From assembly GCF_005239225.2 (NCBI RefSeq), contig NC_133299.1, positions 1,616,967 through 1,680,966 of the forward strand: a DNA stretch of 64,000 nucleotides. Reading direction: 5' to 3'. Of this stretch, positions 24,601 through 39,216 are shown in pieces. The notes under the pieces were generated by a model. It saw only the letters and a program-made list of their open reading frames with translations. It was not told the DNA's origin and did no database searches. Source of the stretch: Populus alba. Taxonomy: Eukaryota > Streptophyta > Magnoliopsida > Malpighiales > Salicaceae. The translations under genes were made by a program, and so were the position numbers. Numbering within the stretch: the stretch's first letter is position 1; every line of letters begins with the position of its first letter.

Positions 24601-24630
24601 ATAAACGAAGTTCTTCTGTCACGAAATTAA
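21615..24630 (+). pseudogene. UGT-D: truncated UGT85 pseudogene related to UGT-A
   Basis: Only the last 39 codons or so of exon 1 remain (21615-21731), then an intron with a shortened Copia-1, then exon 2 (23895-24630). Exon 2 has lost 196 bp relative to UGT-A (junction at 24157/24158, equivalent to 6014-6209), which breaks the frame and brings a stop a few codons later. After the deletion the frame is open again from 24184 to the normal stop, including a full PSPG box with HCGWGS. The first 130 residues, with the catalytic His, are absent. It is not able to encode a working enzyme. Confidence 0.9.
21823..23863 (-). mobile_element. Copia-1 copy in UGT-D, internally deleted
   Basis: It has the same site and the same AATTT target duplication (21818-21822 and 23864-23868) as Copia-1 of UGT-A. 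The RNase H part (22727-21986), part of reverse transcriptase and part of gag (23492-23121) remain. About 2.8 kb between reverse transcriptase and gag is gone, with the junction near 23145. It was inherited by duplication rather than inserted again. Confidence 0.9.
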
Positions 24631-26487
24631 GTCATCGCTCAAGCTTGAGCCATGGTTTTCAATTTGGTTGTTGGTGCTGTGTGTCTATTGATTTGGCATT
24701 GTTGAATTAAAGCATTAATCTTCATGGTTGTACTGGGGAAAGGGGATGGCTAGTTGGAGGGACACCCTGCTAGCCACTGGGATCAGTCTAAGATATCTTA
24801 CTGATAAAGCATGGATTGTAGTGTGTCCATATCAGTTGGTATTCTAAATAAATCTTGTATTTTCCATATGAAAGTCTCATGTTTGAACTTTCAATATAGG
24901 GAAGATCGAGGGCGAACTTTAATGATTTAATCTTGAATGCCCATTTAATGCACTGCGGGCGGGCACGAGGACATTGTCAATCAAGCCACAGAGTTCAAAT
25001 CCAACAGTTTGAGCCCAAGTTTAGCTAGCCATAATTCTAGATGTCATGTCCGAGAAAATAACAACAGGCCCAGAAAGCAGAAACGCTATTCCTGCCTGAG
25101 ATGTCACAGCTGAAATTCTTTCAAAACTCACTTCCAGAACCAGATTTATTCCTAGCATTAATTAGTTCACTTTAATTCCCGACTTGTACTTCTTGAACTT
25201 ATTACACTATCAACACTCCAAACAAAACCCACGTTTTGTTTCGATGCCAGCCAAATCTCTTGCAAAGACAACCAAAAAGATACCAAGTCACATGAGTTTA
25301 CTATAGTTCTTGATGATTATATTCTCACGTTTACTTCTTGACATGGTCTTGTATGCCTTGCTGGTAGCAGTCAAGCTTATATTTGTTTAATTTCTCCGGT
25401 GATCGTGGGATCGGATTTTATTTATTTATTTAATATAGTAAGAGATTTCAGGCCTAGAGGGAAGGGGCTTATGATCACCACAACACGAAAAATAGGAAGA
25501 AAAAGACTAAAAATGAAACTAACAGTGCTAGTAAAAAAATGAAGAACCTGACAGATCAACACCAAAGAGTTTAGCTCCCTAAGAAACAATACTGAAGATA
25601 GCATTCTCACTGTGAAACCCAACAAGAATTTTTCTGTTTGTAATCCAAGCACCCAAGAATTTGTGAAAGTACTTTCTTACTTCCAATTCTTTAATAAAAA
25701 GTAGTTATGGAGGATCTCAATAGTTGGATGCAGATCTGTAAACACATTTATGAATAGATGGAAAAAAAAGGTTTGGTCGTACAAAACCTATTTTACAAAA
25801 ACATCAATAATTTTTTGATATGATAGTGCTCAAATTTTACGAGGAGGTTGTATAAGCACTTAACTATAATAGGTAAACTTACTGTGTCCACTATAAAATT
25901 AGGCCTAAATTAAGGATTTTTTTTCCAAGTTTTTGTATTTTTTGTCATTAATTTTGAATTATAGCTTTTATTTATTCTTGTAATTTCTTTTCCTTTCTTG
26001 TTAATATCCGTTATAAACATATTTGAGTTTTTATCATAATTTCTTGAGAGATTTTTTAGTAGATTATACTTTGTTTGAGAATAAACAGCTCTTTCTGGCT
26101 AGAGTTTATCCAACCCTTTTTCATGAATTTCTCTATCTTTGTGCTCTCTTTGCCAGAATAAGTCTCAAGCAACAATCTTGGTTAAGATAAAAAAAGGACT
26201 GCGAAAAAGGATCCAAATCCAAGATCAAACGCATCTCATATAATGGAAAGCACATAGATTATATTAAAATGATGCAAGAGTCAAGAAGAAAAAGAATTTA
26301 GAAACCCTTTCCAACAAAATAATGCAGCTTCGAACAATCCCAGGACTCAAAAGAGAATGAGAAAATATCGAAGATACAAAATATTGAGGCTCTTATTAAC
26401 AACACCAGATAAATTAACAATTGACATATAGCACAAAAAGCACATTGAATTAAGAGTACGAGTCAAACTCAAGTAAGTCTTGACCTT
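24631..26487. other. Intergenic region between convergent UGT-D and UGT-E
   Basis: No gene is seen. It matches 6683-7915 except for an extra block of about 550 bp (25425-25975) and a second small extra block near 26098-26150, both shared with the UGT-F/UGT-G interval. Confidence 0.6.
25425..25975. repeat. Presence/absence block in the UGT-D/E interval
   Basis: Present here and at about 47765-48310, absent after 7473. It is flanked on both sides by TTTTATTTATT, which could be a target duplication or the footprint of a microhomology deletion in module 1. A minus-strand frame at 25652-25422 has no recognised family. Confidence 0.5.
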
Positions 26488-27992
26488 TCATGACAGAAGC
26501 ACTTCGTTTATCAGCTTGTCCAAATTCATGGATGAGGAACCATTTGGAGCAGTTGCCTCTTCTGCTACTTTTTTCCATTCCATGGACCTGCTCTTCATTT
26601 TCTTACCTTCCTCTCCTTCCATCAACTCTCTCACAAGCTTCTCCACATTTTCTCCCTTGACGTTGCTATCAATTTCCATCCCAATTCCCCACTCATTGCA
26701 TGTATACCGACAGTTTGTTCGCTGATCACCGAAGGATGGCCAACAAAGCATAGGCACCCCAGAAGAAATGCTCTCAATTGTGGAGCCCCATCCACAATGA
26801 GTTATAAAACCTCCAATTGAAGGGTGGCTGAGGACTTCTTCTTGTGGACACCAACTAGCAATGAAGCCCCTCTCTTTAGCCTCTTTCATAAACTCTGGTG
26901 GCAAAATAGGTGAGTCCCCGATGACCATATCAGGTCTTATTGCCCATAAAAATGGATGACCACTTTTAGCAAGTCCCATTCCAAATTCATTGAGCTGCTG
27001 CTTTGAGATGACTGCTATACTGCCAAAGTTCACATAAATTACTGATTTTGGTTCCTTGGAGTCAAGCCATTGCAGACACTCAGACTCTTCTTTCCACAGG
27101 TTACATCCAATGAACTTCAGATCATCTTCGGGCACTTGCTTGAGAAGCAACTGAAGTGGACCGATTGGAAAGACACGAGAATGCATAGAGAAAAGAGCAT
27201 TCAAAACTTCTTGCTCCAAAGCATCAAAAGTATGCACAATAATCGCAGAAGCTTTAGAAGCACTCTCAGCTGCTTCCATGGCGTTTGTTAAAAAAACCAA
27301 CCATTTGGATCCGTACTTCGAGAGAACCTTGGAATATCTCTTAAACGTAGACCCTTCATTCCTGGAATCCCGTCTATGATTCTGTCGGCGAAATCATTTG
27401 TTTGAAAGCTCTCGTCTACAAACACAAAGAACAGTTGGATGCAAATTCGGAGGTAATTTCAATCTTCAAAAACCAAAGGACAATAAAAGGTTGATTTCAT
27501 ATTCATACCATCTAGTGGCGCCAGGCCTTTCATTTTCAGTGCACGAAATTGTTTGGAGCACATGAAGACAGATGCAGATATAGTAAAGAACAAGGCAATA
27601 GGTATTCCTAGCATTTCAGCAGCACTGATAGCAAATGGCATCAGACCATCAGAGACAATACAAGTCACCGGGGGCACACCAGAATATGTTGTGTCATGAA
27701 GCTTGGCAAGCAGGTCATTAAATGAAGCCAGTTGGTTTTTCTTAAAATCTTCAGCAGATACAAGAGTATCAGAAGGAGGGACGCTGTCCGGAATGGTTTC
27801 AAATCGAAAATCATGCACGCCATTAAGGGAATCAGGACCTCTAGAATTAAGCAGGAGTCCATGATTGAACTCAGTATTGACAAAGGTTATGTGAAACCCT
27901 TTGTGGTGAAGTAGTTTGGCTAATTTTAGCATTGATTTTATGTGGCTTTGAAGTTGGAGGGGGATAAAAACTGCGTGAGGTTTTTCAGCCAT
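26488..27992 (-). pseudogene. UGT-E: UGT85 copy with a 2-base frameshift
   Basis: It is nearly identical to UGT-B. Exon 1 (27992-27509) is intact and encodes the same protein. Exon 2 starts at 27415. Two extra bases near 27285-27296, one T and one A in small homopolymers, give a TAA stop at 27290-27288, about 40 codons into exon 2. From 27300 the correct frame is open to the normal end EVLLS, with PSPG box and HCGWGS. Either the gene is a recent pseudogene or the homopolymer was misread. Without the extra bases it would have the same length as UGT-G. Confidence 0.8.
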
Positions 27993-28880
27993 GGCTTTCA
28001 TGCTATGTTTCTTCTGTAGTGTCATATGAATGCTATTATATTAATTTGTTAGGGAACACTCTATGGTGTCAAGGTGTTAAAAGAAATAATTAAATCTATA
28101 AATTTAAGTAGTTAAGTAAGATCTAAATGTATCATTTATATTATTTTTTAAGATATTTTTTTAAGAAAAAACTTTGTATTTAATTTTTTTTTATCAAATA
28201 AATAAAAAATGATGAGATTCGAATGTACTTATAATTATTTGACCATTAAAATTTTAATATCATATCAAAAAATTGATTTAATTTAAAAATTTTAATTATT
28301 AAATAAAATCTCAAAATATAATTTATATTATTTTTTAATAAAATAGATAAATTAGACTTTGAATTCATAGGGACCTACACACAGGAGAGATAATCTCTCA
28401 ATGATGGATAGTATATCTAATCCAAAACCTTTTATTTTTAGGTTTATCTTATTTATATTCACCTCATTTTTTTTCACCCCAGCCATACTGTTATTGTAAA
28501 CTACTTTGTACTCAGTTTTAATGTCAAAGAAACCGGGCAGTAGAATCTCTTATTGACAAAAAATCTCCGGTAGGCCCGAAGTTGAACCTGAATTTTGTAC
28601 ACACCTTCAAGTTTTCTTTCGAAAAGGGCTCATAATTGACCTCCTTTGTTATCAAGTCCAACCTGCATCTGCGCTCCTTCACGTGATTCCTCTGTATTGT
28701 CATAACTTTTTTTTTTTCACTTTTCCCTACCATCTCTCGTCTGCCATGTCATTATTTTTTTTTATTTTTATTCCTAGACATGGATCTTTCGGTTTTTTTT
28801 TTTAAAGCCATTACATCTGCATGAATTTGTTTAAGATTGTTGATTTTGTACAAAACAGTAATCGAAGGATGAATTGGAAA

Positions 28881-28947
<67 letters not shown>

Positions 28948-29943
28948 CAAATGAAATCTTAGCCTTCTCTAATAAACAATACAACAATATACACATCAAC
29001 CCTGCTATAATCTTCTTTATAAGTATCACCACACCTCTTCTCAAATGTTGGTGGGTTGAACATGACATGGAATCTATGGTTTTTTTTTTTTTTTTTTTCA
29101 AATTTGTTGATGATATATGCTACCAATGATCTTTCATGGTTAAAGGCAAGCAGCAGAATCTCTCATGATAGATTCTTTTCTCATGTGTTGTTTGGAATCT
29201 TTGACTTCATCGAAATGACGTTATTTTTAATGATGCTGCCCCTAACCTTCAAATTTGTTTCTCCATGATGCGTCAAAGTATTGCTTTATGACTGAGGCTT
29301 GATTCCAACTCTTTAGAGCTTAATATAAAGAATGTTTAGTAGGAGGAGTTGGTTTCTTATGATTTGTTTGTTCCCCCTATTTGTGGCTCTCTCTTGTTTC
29401 ATGCAACAACTTTTGTGCTTTCCTTTACTTTGTTTGTTTATCTGATATAAGTTAGGCTATTATCTTTATAGCCTTTTTCTTAATAAAATTTTGACTGTTA
29501 ACAAAAAAGAAGAAGAAGATAGTCAAACAAAAAATATCATTTTCAAGTTTCATTTATTGCATTGAAACTAAGAAGCATTGTAAATTAAACAAGACAATTG
29601 ATAAACCCTAAAACAATGAAAATAAACATAATACTTAAAGGAAACTGCCAACAATGGATGATAGAATTAAACGACCAGTTACATCAGTCTAGACCAGCAT
29701 AAAAAAGTCTTGACATGGTACAATAATTGTCAACTAAACTAATTTTTAAGTTGTTTAATTACTTATGCCTCATCGTTACCTCATCCATCACAAACAACAC
29801 CAATCAATGCAAAACCAAACAACATAGGCAAACATCTTTTCGGCACAGACACCACATTAAGCTCCAAAGGCAATTAGATGACAAGAAAAATCAAAAGTTT
29901 GGAGTGTTGATAGTGTGATGAATCCAAGAAATCTGGAAATAGT
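27993..29943. other. 5' flank of UGT-E
   Basis: No gene is seen. It is a close copy of 9440-11392, with the AT-rich dispersed repeat at about 28085-28350 and a TA microsatellite at 28884-28944. Confidence 0.6.
28884..28944. repeat. (TA)n microsatellite
   Basis: A pure TA tract of about 60 bp, in the same position relative to UGT-E as 10331-10388 is to UGT-B. Confidence 0.95.
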
Positions 29944-33545
<3,602 letters not shown>

Positions 33546-34233
33546 GTTTCATTTATTCCTATCCTTAATTTATTTTTCTCCTGATAAGCCAAATATATGA
33601 TTAGGAAAGCAACCCAAGTGGACATGAAACCTCCTTGGCGGAAGAGTCTAGGGCAAACACTAGACAATTCTTCAGATAAAGACAACATAAACCAGAGCAA
33701 AGTAATTTATTAAACCTTCGACACAGTTCCCTTGAACGGACTATCTTGTCCTTTGGGAGAAGACTCCACACGCAACAGTAGCCAGCCATATTATTTAGCA
33801 ATAATTTAAATTAGAAAAGCTGAAGATATCATCATGCATGTTTATATGAACTATTATTAAACAATGAAATATTTAGCTACCGAGGTAAAATTTGCTGGTT
33901 AAATTTGATCAGTTCAATAATTATATCCAAAGTTATGGATGTTTTCGACATGCCGATTACTTCACGAAACTCAGGTATTTTCTCAGATTTAACCCTGATC
34001 CATCGAATCAGACTATCCATATAACTTAGTTATTATATATCCATAACCAACTATTTAGAACATTGTTATGTTATCAAGATTTAATTACTTATGCCTCATC
34101 GTTTCATAAATTAAATAAGTGGTCTCTTGAACGGGCACAAATCCCTCGAACGGTCTATCTTGTCCTTTGGTAAAATTACTACAGCAAGTACTGCATCATT
34201 TAGGAAAAAGACTCAACAGTCAACACTAGCAAT
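33546..34233. repeat. UGT-cluster flank repeat, copy 2
   Basis: It matches 14789-15476 along its length. No gene is seen. Confidence 0.7.
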
Positions 34234-35645
34234 CACTACAAGATTTAACAGTTTTACCAATGGAATTTTTCCATCGGCGTGAAACACATTTCATCGGTAA
34301 TTAATTTACCAATGGAATCATCGACGGAAATGATCTGTCGGTGAATCTTTCCTCGGTAATTTTTTTCCGTCGGTAAATTCGTTGGTAATAAAAAAAATTA
34401 TTACCGACGGATTTACTGACGGAACAGACGCGTCGGTAATAATATTTTTTATTACCAACAGATTTATTGACGGAATTACCGACGGAATCCGCTGGTAATT
34501 ATTTAAATTTTTTGTTAAAAAAATCATTTTATAAAATTATAAAATAATTAAATTAACATAAATCAACACTCTATAATATATACTCAAAATGCTTGGAAAA
34601 AATAAAAAGAAAATCAACTCAAACAAATTTGCAACAAATAAATAAAACAAAAAAATGAAGTTGCAATTGCTAAAAATTTAAAAATCATATAAATAAATCA
34701 ACTACAAATTGATCTCATATGAAACAAATATAGTGAAAAAAATCATGAAAAAAGAAGAAAAAAAATCTTACCTTAATGTAGTTGCAAGTGAAGCTAAGAA
34801 GAGAAACAAAATGTCATAAAGCATATTAATTAAAAAAAAAAAACTTAGAGGATAAGAAAAGAAAGAAGAAGAAGACATACCCGAGCATGAAGGAGAAGAG
34901 AAGGAGATGAAGATAGAAGAGAAGAGAAAGAAATAGATATTGATGTCCTTTTACATATAGTGAAGAAGAAGATGATGATGATGATGATGAAGAAGAGAAG
35001 AAGAGAATAAGAAATGAGTCTATCTCTTGTGAGATAAGAGGATTCAGGCTTTTTATTGGGCGCGTTAACGACGGAATTACTGACAAAATTTGTGTCTGTA
35101 ATATTTAATTTAAATTTTCAATTTCATAAAAAGTTTTCAGAAACCGCCAACAATCACCGATGATTTTTCAATCCATCGGTGATTTCGTCGCTAATATTTA
35201 AATGAAACTTTCAAATTAATTTAATATTTTCATAAAACCGCTAAATAACGTCGACGACTTTTCAATCCGTTGGTGATTTTGTCCGTAAAGAACAACAATT
35301 AACACTGTAATTGGAAAGTGAACAGTTTTGGAGCTCTCTGGAAAATACCGACGGAAAATTCTGTCGGTGATTCCCTTTGTAATTAACATGATGAATAATG
35401 TTCACAGTTTACCAACGAATTTACTGATAGATTTTACAGACGGAATGTTTTCCGTCGGTAATTCTGTTGGTAAAAATGAAACTTCATCATTTTTTTTTTT
35501 GCTTTGTTTGAATTTTTTTCCGACGATAATTCCTTCGATATATATTCCGTCAGTAAAATCCCTCGAAAATTTACCGATATAAATATTCCCTCGATATTTT
35601 TGTTTGTATTTTACGATTTTCTGGTAATGAATGTTTGTATGAAAT
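34234..35645. mobile_element. CACTA-like element, second copy
   Basis: It has the same CACTACAAGATTT end and TACCGACGGA-type subterminal repeats as 15477-16860, and the same missing right terminus, so it was copied as part of the module. It has one extra block of about 25 bp near 34741-34765. Confidence 0.75.
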
Positions 35646-35757
35646 ATAAGTGAGCAATGCACCGACACTAATGACCTTGGAAGCAATGCATTTGTTATGA
35701 AATATAACTGAGCAATGCACCGACACTAATGACCTTGGAAGCAATGCATTTGTCTTG
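35640..35757. repeat. Tandem duplication of about 58 bp
   Basis: Two consecutive copies of a unit containing GAGCAATGCACCGACACTAA. Module 1 has a single unit at about 16857-16914, so the duplication is private to module 2. Confidence 0.85.
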
Positions 35758-35759
35758 AG

Positions 35760-35880
35760 CTTTAATTATCTTTCAATAAAGACACGGTTTTTATTTCATG
35801 ACAAGAGCACTTCCATCACCAACTTGTCTAGATCGATGGATGATGAACCACTGGGGCCAATTGGCCTATGGATGATATTT
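35760..35880 (-). pseudogene. UGT 3'-end relic, module 2
   Basis: Counterpart of 16912-17040. Only the last codons of exon 2 and 3' UTR are present on the minus strand. Confidence 0.65.
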
Positions 35881-35993
35881 AATCGCAGAACATGAGATAT
35901 TAATTGGAAATATATCCACCACAATAACTTTAGGAAACAACAAAGGAATGACGGTGTCTTTCTGTCTTGTCTTGAGCTTCAATTGTTTTCTTG

Positions 35994-36240
35994 TTATACG
36001 TCATAAGTTTGATTTCTTGACAAGAGCACTTCCGTCACCAACTTGTCTAAATTCATGGATGATGAACCACTTGGACGAGTGGCCTCGAGAGCTAACCTCT
36101 TCCACTCCATGGCTTTCTTCTTCATTTTCTTACCTTCTTCTCCTTCCATCAACTCTCTCACTTGTTTTTCCACATTTTCTCTCGTCACATTGCTATCAAT
36201 CTCCATTCCAATTGCCCACTCATTGCATGTATACCGACAG
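35994..36240 (-). pseudogene. UGT-C': last 80 codons of a UGT-C copy
   Basis: On the minus strand 36240-35994 encodes the end of UGT-C almost unchanged, from the Cys-Arg-Tyr block after the PSPG box to NQTYDV. One Met to Leu change is visible near the end. At 36240 the gene stops abruptly and joins sequence equivalent to 19414, so about 2.0 kb (rest of exon 2, intron, exon 1, promoter) is deleted. The junction shares the bases AGTT with both parental ends. The remaining open frame starting at 36206 has no catalytic residues. Confidence 0.9.
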
Positions 36241-37400
36241 TTCCGTCACCAACGTGTCTACATTCATGGATGATGAACCACTGGGGCTAATAGGCCAATG
36301 GATGATATTTAATAAGTGTTTGGGGATGCGGTTAAATTATGTTTTCTAAAAATATTTTAATATCTGTAAATTAAAATAATCTAAAGCGGCGGGATTGACA
36401 TAATTGCAAACATGCACAAGAGAACTGTGGTCTAACCCCCTTTTTTTTTAATATTTTAATTTTAAATTAATTTTTTTCAGTATTTTTAAACTATATAGAT
36501 TTTAAAAATAAATTTTTTAATATATATATATATATATATAATTTTAATGTAATTTCAGATAAAAAACATTTTAAAAAATAATCTTTACTCTATTCCCAAA
36601 CAAGCTCGTTTAGAAATAAGGTAGCTTTTCCTTTTTAAAAAGTGTATTTACCTTGAAATAAAATAGTAAATTATTATTTTTTAGTGTTTTTATAATTTTA
36701 TTGGGTTAATATTAAAATAAAAATATTATTTTTAATATATTTTTAAATAAAAAATTCTTTAAAAACCATGATCCATGCAAGTTGTCTTTATTAATTATTA
36801 AAATGATTGTGTCTGCTGTTTATCCATGTTAGTTATTAGCTGTTATGTGTGGCATGATAACTACACAATTGCTCTGGACAGAAGGCAATTCCTTCTCCAA
36901 TTCCTTAAAAAAAAAAACGTAAATAATATTATAATTTGCAGAGCAATAAAATATCAAATGTCAATTCTTTTTTTTTTTTAATCAAATGCCATAAAGTATA
37001 CGTATGTCGTTTCATCCAGCCTTACAGGTTAAGGGAGATTATAATTTTTGTTATGTTATAAATTAAAATAAGTAAATAGAGAATTCAAAATGTATAGTTA
37101 AATCCCAAAAGTATTAGTATACTGAGTAAACAGAGCCAAATGAATGGCTTTAGATAAATTTATTCCTTGCGTTGCAATGGCTGCCAAGTTACCTTGCATG
37201 CAGGGTGCCACTAGCAAAATAGGGCTTGCGTTTAGCCAGGTCACCGCCCTATAAACAAAAGGGCTTTTCCCTTTTTAATCATCAAGTGATCGATTGCGTG
37301 TAGCCATAAATTAGCCAGCAGTTTTACAGCTTCCAAGCTGGCTGTCTCCAAGACTCTCCATCTCCATAAATTACTCCATCTTCCCGGACTTAACCGGCCT
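36241..37400. other. Former UGT-C' upstream flank
   Basis: No gene is seen. It equals 19414-20580 of module 1, AT-rich, with an AT microsatellite at about 36520-36540. The first 65 bases are the UGT 3'-end relic corresponding to 19414-19480. Confidence 0.55.
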
Positions 37401-37634
37401 ATTCCATCGATTCAGACTATCCATATAACTTAGTTATTATATATCCATAACCGACTAATTAGACATTGTTATGTTATCAAGATTTAATAATTTATGCCTC
37501 ATCGTTTCATAGATTAAATAAGTGGTCTCTTGAACGGGCACAAATCCCTCGAACGGTCTCTCTTGTCCTTCGGTAAAATTACTACAAGTACAGCTAGCAT
37601 TATTTAGGAAAAACAATCAACACACAACATTGTT

Positions 37635-37819
37635 TGTTTTCATTGTATTGATTGAATATAAATTATACAATTTATAGGATAAAAATCTATATTAAACAGG
37701 AAACTAAATATATAAGGAAATCTGGAAACTAATTACAGAATCAATTTTTCTAATTCAAGAAACAAATATAGAATCGTACACTTACACAATCCCTAATTAG
37801 ATGAGATAAAATCTCAACA
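37635..37819 (-). repeat. Copia LTR, copy of 20816-21001
   Basis: A 185-bp block with the same ends as the LTR in module 1, followed by the same reversed polypurine tract. It is a duplication copy, not a separate insertion. Confidence 0.7.
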
Positions 37820-38282
37820 CTTCCCCTCAACTGGATGGCCAATCTGTTTACATCAATCTCTCGGCAAATTTGGACATGGAAATGGAACTAATGTGGTTTG
37901 GAGCTTGGAGAAGTGGCATAGATTCACCTTTATTGAGTCAGGTTTTTTAAGGTTTCATCTTTATCTTTATAATATTTTCCTTTAAAGGATTATCCAGGAC
38001 TCTCATCTTGTTAAGACTTATAGTCATATTCATCAATGTGTATTATGATGGAAAGGAAATATACATGGGAGATGGTGACTGGGAAGTCTTTTTATCTTTT
38101 TTATTCTTCCAAGGAGCTTTATTTTGGTGCTCCATGTCGTAATTCCTGGAAAAATTTAAAGCTTAGGGGATAGATTGTACAGGATAAACTCTCCCTTTTC
38201 TTTTGATCCGGCCTGGCCATTGGAAGTGAAGAGAGTTGTCATGGTGTCCAGTGTTCAGGACCATCAAGCGGGATGCACTTGC
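37820..38282. other. Unassigned sequence left of Copia-3
   Basis: It matches 21002-21462 and is continued, after Copia-3, at 43793-43947. CTTGC at 38278-38282 is the left target duplication. No gene is recognised. Confidence 0.5.
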
Positions 38283-38627
38283 TGTTGAATATTAAACTCA
38301 ATCCAGAAGTTTCCAGTCAAGGAAGGCAACCACCCACCGACCAGCCGCAGCCGCCAGCAGCCTTCACACCACCGGCCGCCAGCCGCCTTCACATTTGGAA
38401 AGTTTGATTTTTTTGTATTCTGTTTCGTGTATAAATAGAGTGCTCAGTTTATGTTATTGTGTGTGGAGAGAATTGAGAGGAACACTTGAAAGAGAATAGA
38501 GAGAGAGAGGGTGTGTATTAAGCTTTTATTTTGTGTAATTGTAAGCTTCGGTTTTGTGTAATAAAACAGTGTGTTTTATCCCCTCTGAGTGTCTCAAAGC
38601 CACCACCAGTGGTTTCTCCCACCAACA
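38283..38627 (+). repeat. Copia-3 5' LTR
   Basis: 345 bp with a TATA box (GTATAAATAG) near 38428-38437. It has one copy fewer of a 20-bp CAGCCGCAGCCGCCAGCCAC-type repeat than the 3' LTR. Confidence 0.95.
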
Positions 38628-38629
38628 AT

Positions 38630-38641
38630 TGGTATCAGAGC
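38630..38641 (+). other. Copia-3 primer-binding site
   Basis: TGGTATCAGAGC, two bases after the 5' LTR. It is complementary to the 3' end of plant initiator tRNA-Met, the usual primer of plant Ty1/copia elements. Confidence 0.93.
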
Positions 38642-39216
38642 CCCGTTCGCCAGAAAACAGAAGTGTTTTGGGGTATATCTGAATTTTCAAAGTTGTCCAA
38701 AACAAGTTTTGATCATTCCACAGTGTATAGCTCATCAAGACGAACTCACTGTCGCAAGAATCAGCCTGATCGGAGACCGCGGTGAGCCCCACGCGCCGCC
38801 TGAAGATTCTGCACAGAAGACCACGCGCAGCCCACGCGCCCCGAGGTTGAAGACGACTGAGCCACACGCGCGCCATATTTGAGCCGCGCCGAGCCGCTTA
38901 CGCGAGGCCTAGCCGAGCCGCAAGCCGAGTCCAGCCGAGTCCAGCCGAGCCTCAGCCGGTCCGTACGCCACGCCGAGCCGAGCGAGAGAATATTCCCCCG
39001 AATATTCCCAGAATATTCCACAGAATATTCCCGGTTCAACCCAGCGAACCGCCCGCCGTACAGAATTGGTGTTTTGACCGGTTCACCCATTTTCTGACCC
39101 GATTTCAACAAAGTCAGACCGGTTCCCTACTATTTGGACCATTCCGGATCGATCTACAGTGTCCGTTTGTCCAAATTCGGCTCCCAAAGAGGTGATATAG
39201 TCATTCCAAAAGCAAA

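Noticed and set aside
38531..39111. Short frames in the Copia-3 LTR and leader on both strands
   Set aside because: They lie in the LTR and untranslated leader. The GC-rich leader repeats create open frames with no homology.
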